A stretch of DNA of 64,000 nucleotides, taken from CAMDPA01 sp965223035 (GTDB lineage: Bacteria; Pseudomonadota; Alphaproteobacteria; Rhizobiales; Hyphomicrobiaceae). The stretch covers positions 4,836,001 through 4,900,000 of the forward strand of contig OZ244980.1 in assembly GCA_965223035.1 (NCBI GenBank), given 5' to 3'. Position 1 is the stretch's first letter, and each line of letters starts with the position of its first letter. Positions 8,953-17,205 of this stretch are shown here, in pieces. A program made the translations under genes and the position numbers. The notes beneath the pieces were generated by a model. It ran no database searches, was not told where the DNA came from, and saw only the letters and a program-made list of their open reading frames with translations.

Positions 8953-10761
8953 ATGCAAGGCGGCTTTATTCAAAATCTGCCCAAGATCTATGGTCTTTAT
9001 ACGGGCGGTTTCATCGTCTTTATCGGCCTGATGGCCGTGCTGGAACAGATGGGGGTGAGTGCGGCAACGATCGGCATCCTGTTCGTGGCCTTCACGATCT
9101 TCATTTACGCGGCGATCGGCTGGTTGTCGCGCACCATGCAAGTCGACGCCTACTACGTGGCTGGCCGTGAGGTCCCGCCCGTGTTCAACGGCATGGCCAC
9201 GGCCGCCGACTGGATGTCGGGTGCCTCGTTCGTGGCCTTGGCCGGGGGCGTGTACTTTGGCGGGCACGGCTATCTCGCGTTCGTGGTGGGCTGGACCGGC
9301 GGCTATGTGTTGGTCAACTCACTGATGGCGCCCTACCTGCGCAAATTCGGTTGCTATACCGTGCCCGACTTCATCGGCACCCGATACGGAGGAAATTGGG
9401 CACGCTTCGTCGCCGTCGTGATCCTGGTGGTGGCCTCGTTCACCTACGTGACGGCGCAAATCAACGCGACCGGAACGATCGCGGCGCGCGCCCTGCAAAT
9501 TCCGTTCGAGTACGGCGTCTGGTTCGGTTTGCTCGGCATCTTGTTGTGCTCGATGCTGGGCGGTATGCGCGCCGTGACCTGGACGCAGGTGGCCCAGTAC
9601 ATCGTGCTGATCATCGCCTATCTGGTGCCGGTGATCTGGATGTCCAACAAGCAAGGGTTCGGTCTCATCCCGCAATTCTCCTACGGCGAAGCCGTGCAGC
9701 GCATCACCGAATTGGAACCGTTGGTTGGGCTTGGCGCCAAACCCACCGAAACGTTCGCGGGTCTCAGAGTGCTGACGACCCCCGTCAATGCGCCGGGCGA
9801 TTGGACACACAGCTGGAAATTTGTCACGCTCGCCTTTTGCATGATGGCGGGCACCGCCTCGCTGCCGCACATCTTGATGCGCTACTTTACGACACCATCG
9901 GTGCGCGCTGCGCGTTGGTCGGTAGCCTGGTCGCTGTTCTTCATCTTCTTGCTGTACTTCACGGCGCCGGCACTGGCCACGTTCACCAAGTTGCAGCTGT
10001 TGGATCCCAACCTGCCGACCGCCATTATCGGCAAGTCGTTCGCGGAGGTCGCCAATCTCGACTGGATCAAGAACTGGTCCAATGTCGGCATGCTAAAAAT
10101 TGTCGATAGCAATGGCGACGGCATCCTGCAGCTCAATGAGTTCTTCATGCGGCCAGATATCGTGGTTTTGGCAACGCCTGAAATCGCCGGCCTCCCGTAC
10201 GTGATCTCCGGCCTGGTGGCGGCGGGCGGCATGGCGGCTGCGATGTCGACGGCGGACGGGTTGTTGCTGGCGATCGCCAATGCGTTGAGCCATGACCTGT
10301 ACTACAAGATCATCGACCCGAAGGCGGATACGCGCGTGCGTCTCATCGTGGCGCGCGTGTTGTTGATCTTGATCGGTGCCGCTGGCGCGGTGGTGGCCAG
10401 CATGAAGCTGACCGGTATTCTGGGAGCGGTGGCTTGGGCCTTCTGCTTCGCGGCGTCCGGGCTGTTCTTCCCGTTGGTGCTCGGCGTGTGGTGGAAGCGG
10501 GCGAATGCCGCTGGCGCCTTGGCCGGTATGGTGTTCGGCTTCGGCGCCGGCACGATCTACCTCTACCTGGTCTATAACAATATCATCGATCCCATCCTGT
10601 ATATCGATCACCTGCGCTTCGCGATTATCGGTATGCCAATCAGCCTGATTGCGATGGTGGTGGTCTCGCTGATGACTGCGGAGCCTGACGCAGAAACGCA
10701 GGCGATGGTGGACCAAGTTCGGATCCCGTCCGGCGACGAGATCCTGGCGCAGGCCCACTAG
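8953..10761 (+). CDS. Sodium:solute symporter, VC_2705 subfamily, with EF-hand-like loop
   Basis: A 602-residue SSS-family transporter related to acetate/monocarboxylate permease ActP. About 13 hydrophobic segments are visible, with family motifs YYVAGREVPPVFNGMATAAD, GTRYGGNWARF, GGMRAVTWTQVAQY and VAAGGMAAAMSTADGLLL. Residues 385-396, DSNGDGILQLNE, fit the 12-residue EF-hand calcium loop and lie between membrane segments. As I recall, a similar loop occurs in other members of this subfamily. The last codon is followed by TAG, which is the first TAG of the family A repeat at 10758. The substrate is probably a short organic acid (inference). Confidence 0.92.
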   Translation: MQGGFIQNLPKIYGLYTGGFIVFIGLMAVLEQMGVSAATIGILFVAFTIFIYAAIGWLSRTMQVDAYYVAGREVPPVFNGMATAADWMSGASFVALAGGVYFGGHGYLAFVVGWTGGYVLVNSLMAPYLRKFGCYTVPDFIGTRYGGNWARFVAVVILVVASFTYVTAQINATGTIAARALQIPFEYGVWFGLLGILLCSMLGGMRAVTWTQVAQYIVLIIAYLVPVIWMSNKQGFGLIPQFSYGEAVQRITELEPLVGLGAKPTETFAGLRVLTTPVNAPGDWTHSWKFVTLAFCMMAGTASLPHILMRYFTTPSVRAARWSVAWSLFFIFLLYFTAPALATFTKLQLLDPNLPTAIIGKSFAEVANLDWIKNWSNVGMLKIVDSNGDGILQLNEFFMRPDIVVLATPEIAGLPYVISGLVAAGGMAAAMSTADGLLLAIANALSHDLYYKIIDPKADTRVRLIVARVLLILIGAAGAVVASMKLTGILGAVAWAFCFAASGLFFPLVLGVWWKRANAAGALAGMVFGFGAGTIYLYLVYNNIIDPILYIDHLRFAIIGMPISLIAMVVVSLMTAEPDAETQAMVDQVRIPSGDEILAQAH

Positions 10762-10855
10762 ATCATCGCGCCTTAAAGTGTAGAGCAACTTTCTGCCTTT
10801 GATCGGGATCGTTCCGATTCCGATCAAAGGCAGGTTGCTCTAGATCATCGCGCCT
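10758..10855. repeat. Family A palindromic repeat; supplies symporter stop codon
   Basis: CTAGATCATCGCGCC starts at 10758, followed by TTAAAGTGTAGAGCAAC, then a TTTGATCGGGATCG / CGATTCCGATCAAA hairpin ending GCAGGTTGCTCTAG at 10843. A second ATCATCGCGCC follows to 10854, the stub of another copy. TAG at 10759-10761 is the stop codon of the symporter gene. Confidence 0.92.
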
Positions 10856-10950
10856 GGAGTGGGAGCCGCGGCCACGGTTGCAACTCCAGGCGTCGAGCGT
10901 CGAGCCCGTTTGGGTCCCTGGCGTGAAGCGCCGACGTGTGACAAAACCCT

Positions 10951-10978
10951 AGAGGGCGGAACATGTGTTCCGCCCTCT
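10951..10978. promoter_or_regulatory. Perfect 28-base palindrome before the YggT-like gene
   Basis: AGAGGGCGGAACA at 10951-10963 is exactly complementary to TGTTCCGCCCTCT at 10966-10978. No T-run follows, so it is not a classic intrinsic terminator. It could be an operator or a leader hairpin for the gene starting at 11032. Confidence 0.4.
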
Positions 10979-11031
10979 GCCGTAGTGGCCGCTGCCACGT
11001 CGTGGACCCTGCCAAGAGGACCCGTCATGCC

Positions 11032-11376
11032 ATGACCACAGCGTTCCCCATCTGGGTGATCGTGCTGGACTATGTCCTCGGCGCCGTCATGTGGACGCTG
11101 ATCGGTCGTTCGGCCATGAACCTGTTCCTGCCCGAGACATCCGAGTTCTTTTTCATGAAGGTGTTCGTGCGGGCCACCAACCCGCTGCTCCGCCTGTTCA
11201 AGCCGATCACGCCGGGCTTTCTCATTCCATCGATGGTGCCGCTCTACGTCGCCTGGTTCTTCTACATGTTCCGCTTCTATGTGATGCCATGGTTGTTGGG
11301 TTACTCGGTGATGGGCATGCTGTCGTTTCCGCTGGAGGGCGAGATCGCACGGTTGTTGCAGAATTTGATGAATTGA
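11032..11376 (+). CDS. YggT-like integral membrane protein
   Basis: A 114-residue protein with two or three hydrophobic helices (FPIWVIVLDYVLGAVMWTLI and LYVAWFFYMFRFYVMPWLLG). Between them is RATNPLLRLFKPITPGFLIP, closely resembling the TNPLLRPLRR-P signature of YggT. The start at MTTAFPI is taken because AAGAGGA lies upstream; the longer frame would run through the palindrome at 10951-10978. YggT relatives are implicated in envelope or osmotic functions. The exact role is not known. It stands alone between two family A repeats. Confidence 0.65.
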   Translation: MTTAFPIWVIVLDYVLGAVMWTLIGRSAMNLFLPETSEFFFMKVFVRATNPLLRLFKPITPGFLIPSMVPLYVAWFFYMFRFYVMPWLLGYSVMGMLSFPLEGEIARLLQNLMN

Positions 11377-11445
11377 ACCGGCATCGGCCCGCGGCTGGCC
11401 CGGATCACGCGTGACATCGGCGCTCAGCGCACGCTCACGGGCCTT

Positions 11446-11599
11446 CTAGATCATCGCGCCTTAAATCGGAACCGCAACGCCGATTCCAATTGCGCCGGTT
11501 CCGATTTAAGGCGCAAAGATGATCGCTCTTAAAGTGTAGAGCAACTTTGTGCCTTTAATCGGGATCGTTCCGATTCCGATTAAAGGCAGGTTGCTCTAG
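11446..11599. repeat. Family A composite repeat, 154 bp, two hairpin modules
   Basis: Left module: CTAGATCATCGCGCCTT, AAATCGGAACCG and CGGTTCCGATTT arms, then GCGCAAAGATGATCGC. Linker: TCTTAAAGTGTAGAGCAAC. Right module: a TTTAATCGGGATCG hairpin ending GCAGGTTGCTCTAG. Same length and nearly same sequence as 51187-51340, 40 kb away. The amidohydrolase gene reads into its right end. Confidence 0.93.
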
Positions 11600-12544
11600 G
11601 CGCAACAGCCGGGCAGCATTGGCCGCGGCAATCTCCTGGCGTAAGCGTTGGTCGAGCGGCGTCGTATCCATGAAGTGCGCCGCCTCCGCCATCGACTCAA
11701 AGGGATGGTCGGCCGAAAACATCACGCGGTCGCAACCCATAGCGGCGATCGCACAGGCCAAAGGCTCGGCCGCGTACATGCCGGAAAGCGTCAGCCAGAT
11801 ATTTTCCCGGATGTAATGCGATGGTGGCCTTTTCATTGCGACGCCGTAAAGCGCGGCGCGACTATCGAACCGCCACAGCAGGTAGGGCAGCGTCTCGCCG
11901 AGATGGCCAAGGATTAGCTTGGCGCGCGGGAATCGGTCGAAGGTCCCGCCGAACACCAGCCGCAACGCATGGCTGCCGGTCTCAAATCCCCACTCCCAGG
12001 TCGCCCGCCGCAGTCCTTTGGTGCCGTCGAGCACCGGGGCCAGGGTGACCGGATCGGCCGGATGCAGATAAAGCGGCACATCCAGCGCCTCGGCGCGCTC
12101 CCACAACGGGTCTACGGCGGGATGATCAAGATAAAGTCCGTTGGTGTGACCGTTGATCATCGCACCGCAGAACTTGAGATCGCGCACGCAACGCTCCAAC
12201 TCGTCGGCCGCCGCCGCCGCATCCTGCACCGCCAAGTGGGCCAGCCCGGCATAGCGGTCGGGGTGCCGGGCGATGGCCAGCGCTAGCTGATCGTTTGATT
12301 CGCGCGCAAGCCGCGTGGCCAGCGCGGCATCACGCTCAGCTTGAACGCCCGGCCCGGCAATGGATAGAACCGCGCGCTCGATGCCTGCGCGCTGCATCAG
12401 CTCGAGGCGTTCTTCGCCAAGGTCGGTGAGCCGCCCCAACAGCGTCTCGACGGCCGCGGGCGGTACGTCTGTCATGGTTGGGCGCCAATACCCGATCAAT
12501 CCAGGCGTCAGGCAATGCTCTTCCAGGGCGATCTTGACGACCAT
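11555..12544 (-). CDS. Amidohydrolase_2 metal-dependent decarboxylase (gamma-resorcylate decarboxylase-like)
   Basis: A 329-residue TIM-barrel protein of the ACMSD/gamma-resorcylate decarboxylase group. From the chosen start, MVVKIALEEHC, Glu8 and His10 align with the metal-binding N-terminus of that enzyme. YLHPADP supplies the strand His, GHLGE another, and FSADHPFES the catalytic Asp. GGAG lies a few bases before this ATG. Expected activity is nonoxidative decarboxylation (or the reverse) of a hydroxybenzoate. The gene should end near AANAARLLR: its last 14 residues, LEQPAFNRNRNDPD, are translated from the family A repeat at 11446-11599. It is divergent from an IclR-type regulator, which may control it. 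Confidence 0.88.
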   Translation of the reverse strand: MVVKIALEEHCLTPGLIGYWRPTMTDVPPAAVETLLGRLTDLGEERLELMQRAGIERAVLSIAGPGVQAERDAALATRLARESNDQLALAIARHPDRYAGLAHLAVQDAAAAADELERCVRDLKFCGAMINGHTNGLYLDHPAVDPLWERAEALDVPLYLHPADPVTLAPVLDGTKGLRRATWEWGFETGSHALRLVFGGTFDRFPRAKLILGHLGETLPYLLWRFDSRAALYGVAMKRPPSHYIRENIWLTLSGMYAAEPLACAIAAMGCDRVMFSADHPFESMAEAAHFMDTTPLDQRLRQEIAAANAARLLRLEQPAFNRNRNDPD

Positions 12545-12659
12545 GGCCATCTCCATTGCCAACCAGGCGCGGCACGAGCCCGATGCGACGCGGGGGCTGT
12601 ATCGCATGTCGGGCCGTGAGTATCATTCTGCAATTCAGTCGGCAAGGCGAGCACTTCTC

Positions 12660-13436
12660 ATGAGGCCCCAACCACCCAACCCAGCCCGACAGCGGTCGCA
12701 GGTCAAAGTGATTGCGCGCGCCGCCAGCATTCTGCGCGCGCTGGAGGCGGAGCCGTCCGGGCTGAGCTTGGGGCAAATTGCAGAGCGGGTCGGGCTCGCC
12801 CGCTCGACCGTGCAACGCATCGTCGCCGCGCTGGAGGCGGAAAACCTTGTGATTGCCGCCTCGCTGCAGGGTCGGGTCAGGCTCGGGCCGACCTTGGCCC
12901 GGCTGGCGGCATCGGTCGATACCGATATCGTGGCGCTGGCCCGCCCGTTTCTGCTCGCCCTGTCCGCTGAGCTGCAGGAGACCGTCGACCTCGCCACCGC
13001 CCGCGGCAAGCGCCTGGTGTTCATCGACCAGGTGGTGGGGCCGCAACGCTTGCGCGCGGTGTCCGCCGTTGGTGAGGCGTTCCCGCTCTACTGTACCGCC
13101 AACGGCAAGGCCTACCTGGCCGAGCTTGACGATCAACAGGTGGCCTGGCTCGTGGAGGATGGTCTTGCCGCCCGCACACCCCACACGCTCACCCAGATCA
13201 AGGCGCTGCTGCGCGAACTCGATGCGGTGCGTAGGCTTGGCGTGGCGTTCGATCGAGAGGAACATACGCTCGGCATCAGCGCCGCCGGCGTGGCCTTCCA
13301 GGACAGCCTCGGCCATTACCTGGCGGTCTCGGTGCCGACCCCGGCCCAGCGCTTCGCCTCGCAAGAAGCCACCATCACGGCGCGCCTGTTGGCGACCAAG
13401 GCAGCCCTCGCTCAGCGCCTGGGGCCAGCAAAATGA
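12660..13436 (+). CDS. IclR-family transcriptional regulator
   Basis: A 258-residue regulator. Residues 15-75 form the winged helix-turn-helix (VIARAASILRALEAEPSGLS, then LGQIAERVGLARSTVQRIVA). The C-terminal IclR effector domain includes CTANGKAYLAELDD and GVAFDREEHTLGISAAGVAF. Start at MRPQPPNPARQ; the reading frame is open further upstream, but that region overlaps the divergent amidohydrolase promoter. The 115-base divergent spacer is the natural operator site. The effector is probably an aromatic acid or its product (inference from context). Confidence 0.93.
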   Translation: MRPQPPNPARQRSQVKVIARAASILRALEAEPSGLSLGQIAERVGLARSTVQRIVAALEAENLVIAASLQGRVRLGPTLARLAASVDTDIVALARPFLLALSAELQETVDLATARGKRLVFIDQVVGPQRLRAVSAVGEAFPLYCTANGKAYLAELDDQQVAWLVEDGLAARTPHTLTQIKALLRELDAVRRLGVAFDREEHTLGISAAGVAFQDSLGHYLAVSVPTPAQRFASQEATITARLLATKAALAQRLGPAK

Positions 13437-13546
13437 GCCCACGATCACCGCAACATCGGCGATCCTGTGCGAGCCAGTGCGATTGGCCGCAGCGATTTGG
13501 CCTCAGCGATTTGGCCTCAGGCGGACAGGGTTTAGGCGCAACGGAT

Positions 13547-14335
13547 CTAGTTGAAATTCAATCCGCCATCCGCCTCCAGAATCTGGCCGGTGATGTAGGC
13601 CGCCTCGTCCGAACACAAGAACAACATCGGCTTGGCCAAGTCCTCAATGGTGGTCGGCCGCTGCAGGCACTGCTGTTGCGCAAATCGCTCGAATTGCTCG
13701 TCGCTGACCGAGGGTCGGTCAATCTCGGTCTTGGTCACGCCCGGCCAAAACGTGTTGACGGTGATGTTCCACGGCCCCAGCTCACGGGACATCGACCGCG
13801 TCATTCCGATCATGGCCGACTTGGACGTGATGTAATGCAGATAATTGGGTGGGCCGGTGGCCACCGTGCCCGAGGTGACATTGACGATCCGACCCCACCG
13901 TTTCGCTTGCATCGCCGGCACGACGGCGCGCGCGCAATAAAATGATCCGGTGATGTTGACCTGCATTGCGCGATCCCACTCATCGAGCGGCAGTTGCCAG
14001 AATGGCGCCATCGTGATGCGGGAGAAAACCGCCGCGTTGTTGATCAGAATGTCGATGCGACCGGTCGCCGTCAGCGTCGCCTCGACCATCGCGTTCACCG
14101 ACGCGTACGAGGACACATCGGTCTGAAACGCATGCGCCGTGCCACCGGCCTGCTCGATCTCACGCTTGACGCTCAAGCCGTTATCGCCGTTGATTTCGGC
14201 AATCACCGGGATCGCCCCTTGCCTGGCGAAATGATGGGCGTAGCCGCGCCCGATCGCTTGGCCCGCGCCGGTGATAATTGCCACGCGATCCTTGAGACTG
14301 TCGTAACGTGCCGTCACCGATACCTCTTCGCTCAT
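13547..14335 (-). CDS. SDR family oxidoreductase
   Basis: A classical short-chain dehydrogenase of 262 residues. The cofactor motif TGAGQAIG spans residues 22-29, INNAA is at about 98-102, and the catalytic residues are Ser155, Tyr168 and Lys172 (YITSK). The C-terminus EAAYITGQILEADGGLNFN is typical. GGAGGG six bases before the ATG supports the start at MSEEVSVTAR, ten residues into the longer frame. It would oxidise or reduce a secondary alcohol/ketone using NAD(P); the substrate is not evident. It is convergent with the IclR gene, with no clear operon partner. Confidence 0.92.
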   Translation of the reverse strand: MSEEVSVTARYDSLKDRVAIITGAGQAIGRGYAHHFARQGAIPVIAEINGDNGLSVKREIEQAGGTAHAFQTDVSSYASVNAMVEATLTATGRIDILINNAAVFSRITMAPFWQLPLDEWDRAMQVNITGSFYCARAVVPAMQAKRWGRIVNVTSGTVATGPPNYLHYITSKSAMIGMTRSMSRELGPWNITVNTFWPGVTKTEIDRPSVSDEQFERFAQQQCLQRPTTIEDLAKPMLFLCSDEAAYITGQILEADGGLNFN

Positions 14336-14374
14336 CAGACCCTCCACACTCAACCCAACTCGCACACGGCAGGA

Positions 14375-14408
14375 CTAAAGCAACCTGCTTGTCATCGGAA
14401 TCTAGAGC
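14375..14408. repeat. Family A remnant
   Basis: AAAGCAACCTGCTTGTCATC followed by GGAATCTAGAGC is a truncated half copy (one arm and a CTAG) abutting a family B element, just upstream of the SDR gene. Confidence 0.5.
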
Positions 14409-14528
14409 ATGTCCGCGTTGGGCGGAACGGCCGCGCCTGCCCGCTTCCCCGCCCGGCCACACCATGGCACGGTGTTGTGGGTGGCCGGGCGGCGAGCAAG
14501 ATGGATTCTGCTCACATTGAAACGCTAT
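14404..14528. repeat. Family B GC-rich repeat (reverse orientation)
   Basis: Read on the minus strand it begins GCGTTTCAATGTGAGC and continues through CGCCCGGCCACCC, GTGCCATGG and GTGGCCGGGCGGGGA. It ends with GCGGACATG. Same order of blocks as the other family B copies. No coding content. Confidence 0.7.
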
Positions 14529-14562
14529 GGCCGAAGCACAGCAAATCGGGTGCAACGCGGCA

Positions 14563-14829
14563 CTACATCTTATCTTTCAGCTCTTTCATCTTCTTGATTT
14601 GCCAATCTCGGATAAAATTCGGCGTCTGGCCGTGCACCGCGGCGGCATGTCCCAACACGCCAACGCCCCACCCTAGGAATGGCCATTGCACCCACCACGG
14701 TGTGCCCGTCGCAATGTTGATCACCAGCAAGAGCAACATAACCAGGACGAATATGGTGAGGTGGATGTAAAGGCCGGTTAAGGCCTCCACCTGCCTTTTG
14801 GCACGCTCAATCTTCTGCCGTTCATCCAT
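14563..14829 (-). CDS. 2TM domain-containing protein
   Basis: An 88-residue protein. The charged N-terminus MDERQKIERAKRQVEALTG leads into two hydrophobic segments (YIHLTIFVLVMLLLLVINI and PFLGWGVGVLGHAAAV) separated by ATGTPWWVQW, followed by a lysine-rich tail. This is the 2TM domain architecture (PF13239), also found attached to histidine kinases and regulators. Function unknown. GGAG lies just before the ATG. It sits alone between the SDR gene and the Ntn hydrolase. Confidence 0.85.
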   Translation of the reverse strand: MDERQKIERAKRQVEALTGLYIHLTIFVLVMLLLLVINIATGTPWWVQWPFLGWGVGVLGHAAAVHGQTPNFIRDWQIKKMKELKDKM

Positions 14830-15014
14830 CGCCGCTACTCCGTGGAACAGATCCGCATAAATCTGGTCGAATTATAGAGCATAATGGCGGGGCATGCATG
14901 GGGTGCTTGGTCTTGATCCGCGGATCGGCACCGGGGACGGCCGGTGCCCGGTCGGACTGAAGCCGTGCACTCCCAACACACGTGCCCGCCACACCCACGG
15001 CGCTGACACCGGCG

Positions 15015-16001
15015 TCACCAGCTCAGGATCTTGGTCGCCGCTTTGCCCGCCTCGTAACCGCGCGCCAGCAGATGACCGTTAGCGGGATCGGCCATCATCG
15101 CCAACCGCGTTTCATCGTTGAGCAAGGGCCACCCGACCCAACCGAGACTAAGATCCCAGTCCGCCGACGTTCTGCGCATAGCCGCCAGGCGCGCCGCGTT
15201 TTGAAAGGCGGCATGTTGACCGGAACGCCACTCGTTGGCCCGCCACTCATTGGCAGCGAACGCATCGTCGATGATGCGTGCCTGCGCTGGGCGCCGCTCG
15301 ATCACGATGGTCTGATCGGCGTGGATCCCCGCCAGCGTGAAGATTACCGGCGTGGTAATCGGCGTCGTCTCCAGCACCGCACGGGCGGTGGCGTAGTCTG
15401 GCGCAGTTTCAAACACCCGCCGCAGTAAGTGGATCGGCTGGATGCTCCTCGATCCCCACACCCGGGTTTTTGCGAGCAATCGGTCCAACGGCCGAACGCC
15501 AAATCGTCGCGCCGGCGTCGGTTGATTGATGGCGGCTGCAAAGCGACCCGGTGCAAACGCCTGAATGACCCCGGTAAAAGCCGGCCACGTGAGCGACACC
15601 CAGTTGCCGAGGGGATTGGCGATCCGGGCCGCCACGATGTGCCGACCAATGCCGTTCACGTTCCAATCCAATGTCCGCTGCAACACCGCGCCGTGTCCAT
15701 TCCTGCCGGGTCTGGCCGCGGTCGTGCAACCCCACTCGTAGTCGAGATTCAAATAGTAAAGGCCCGGTGACCTTGATAGGTTCGCGAGCGCTTCGATCTC
15801 CTCGAGATACAACGAATTGTTGCGCACCAGCCAGTGGCGAGACACGCGATCGAGTAAGCGTAAGACCGCTGACGGCACTTTCTCGGTGGCCGTGCTCAAC
15901 AGCTCATAACCTTGCTCGCCGACGCACTCAGCGATTTCCATCGGGAAATTGGCACCAACGTCACAGACTAAAATGCCGGGAAGTTCCTCGTCTACGGACA
16001 T
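15015..16001 (-). CDS. Acid ceramidase/NAAA-like N-terminal-nucleophile amidase
   Basis: A 328-residue protein of the linear-amide C-N hydrolase group. The stretch YEWGCTTAARPGRNGHGAVL contains the expected nucleophile Cys92. It is followed by LQRTLDWN, whose Arg109 and Asp112 match the arginine-aspartate pair of acid ceramidase, NAAA and choloylglycine hydrolases. As in those enzymes, cleavage before the Cys would release an N-terminal alpha chain (residues 1-91) and activate the beta chain. No signal peptide is visible, so it is probably cytoplasmic. A C-terminal region with NEWRANEWRSGQHAAFQNA contains a short duplicated NEWRA. The substrate (an N-acyl amide) is inferred. The family A repeat at 16035-16120 lies upstream. 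Confidence 0.72.
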   Translation of the reverse strand: MSVDEELPGILVCDVGANFPMEIAECVGEQGYELLSTATEKVPSAVLRLLDRVSRHWLVRNNSLYLEEIEALANLSRSPGLYYLNLDYEWGCTTAARPGRNGHGAVLQRTLDWNVNGIGRHIVAARIANPLGNWVSLTWPAFTGVIQAFAPGRFAAAINQPTPARRFGVRPLDRLLAKTRVWGSRSIQPIHLLRRVFETAPDYATARAVLETTPITTPVIFTLAGIHADQTIVIERRPAQARIIDDAFAANEWRANEWRSGQHAAFQNAARLAAMRRTSADWDLSLGWVGWPLLNDETRLAMMADPANGHLLARGYEAGKAATKILSW

Positions 16002-16464
16002 TGATTCCGCCGCATGGTTTTCGAGAAACGCAACCTAGGGCAACCTGCCTTTGATCGGGATCGGAACGATCCCGATCAAAGGCAGAAAGTTGCTCACCAC
16101 TTTAAGGCGCGATGATCTAAGTGCGCCGATCGAATTTCAATAGAACTTCGTTCAATTCAGTCGGAACATTTACGCTCACGACGCAAATTCGTCACTCGAT
16201 TTCTTATTGCGGAGCGGCCGGACGTTCGTAATTGGACGTCGCATGGTGATTTGCTTTGCCAACGGGGCGTGCCGCTTTGGCTCGGGCGAACCACTGATGC
16301 AGTGGCTGGGCCCGGCTTCGACGATGGACCAGAACCGGACTGCGTTCGCCGTCGTTGGACAGAGCCTGGCCCCAGGTTTAAGCTGACGATAAAAACCGCG
16401 TTTGGCGATCTCAGCACTCCGACGCCATCCGCACATTCGATCGCGTCTGGGAGCGCGCTACCAT
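16002..16464. other. Divergent intergenic region
   Basis: 463 bases between the Ntn hydrolase and the decarboxylase gene. Contains a family A repeat, then a moderately AT-rich stretch (16120-16250) that should hold promoters. Overlapping frames here show no domain. Confidence 0.45.
16035..16120. repeat. Family A palindromic repeat
   Basis: 86 bp. CTAGGGCAACCTGCC at the left end, a TTTGATCGGGATCG / CGATCCCGATCAAA hairpin, then GTTGCTCACCACTTTAAGG and GCGCGATGATCTAA at the right. The terminal G of the right CTAG is mutated. It sits upstream of the Ntn hydrolase gene. Confidence 0.9.
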
Positions 16465-17205
16465 ATGCCGAGATCGGACCACCAGACTGCCACGTCCTCG
16501 CAGCAGACTATCGGCCTCATCGTACCGTTTGCCGAGGACCGGGTGCCGGATGAGGCGGCGACGATGTATCCCGATGCCTCATTCGTCGCCCGCGGCGTCG
16601 GTGTCGGATCGCTGACGCCGGAAGGCTATGCGCCGGCTCGGGAGGCGATACTGCCGACGGCGGAGGCGCTCGCCCAAGCGGGCGTGGCCGCGGTGATGAT
16701 CATCGGCACGTCACTGACGTTTTATAAGGGCGCTGAGGCGCATCGGCGGCTGCTGGACGATGTCGCCACCGCCACCGGCTTGCCGGTCAGCAGCATGAGC
16801 CAAGCGATCGTCGACGGCTTGCGCAGCGTCGGTGGTCACCGACTCGCGGTGGCCACCGCCTACAACGAGGACGTCAACCAACGCTTATGCGGCTTTTTGG
16901 ACGATGAGGGCTTCGACGTGGGCGCGCTGAGAGGCTTCGGCATCTCCGAGTTCATGGGGCCCAGCCGCAAGAGCGAAGACGAGATTCTCGCATTGGGTTT
17001 TGCCGCCTACACGGCAGCCGGGCAGGCGGACGCGCTGTTGGTGTCTTGCGGCGGGCTGCGGACGTTGGGCGTCGCCCGCCCGTTCGAGGAGCAATACGAT
17101 GTTCCAGTTGTCTCCTCGATGCCGGCGGCGCTGCGCCAGGCGGTGCGTATGGTCGGCCACGACAGCCGCATCGAAGGCCACGGGCGCCTGCTCGCCATGA
17201 CGTGA
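16465..17205 (+). CDS. Arylmalonate decarboxylase-like Asp/Glu racemase-superfamily enzyme
   Basis: A 246-residue protein matching the cofactor-free arylmalonate decarboxylase (AMDase) of Bordetella block by block as I remember it: TIGLIVPF, MYPDASFVARGVGVGSLTPE, IIGTSLTFYKGA (Gly81 of the dioxyanion hole), ATAYNEDVNQR (Tyr133), and LLVSCGGLRTL with the proton-donor Cys195. AMDases decarboxylate disubstituted malonates enantioselectively. Only one catalytic Cys is present, as in AMDase and unlike two-Cys racemases. A maleate isomerase-like role is the alternative. The gene's stop codon lies inside the first unit of a 15-bp tandem array. Confidence 0.82.
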   Translation: MPRSDHQTATSSQQTIGLIVPFAEDRVPDEAATMYPDASFVARGVGVGSLTPEGYAPAREAILPTAEALAQAGVAAVMIIGTSLTFYKGAEAHRRLLDDVATATGLPVSSMSQAIVDGLRSVGGHRLAVATAYNEDVNQRLCGFLDDEGFDVGALRGFGISEFMGPSRKSEDEILALGFAAYTAAGQADALLVSCGGLRTLGVARPFEEQYDVPVVSSMPAALRQAVRMVGHDSRIEGHGRLLAMT

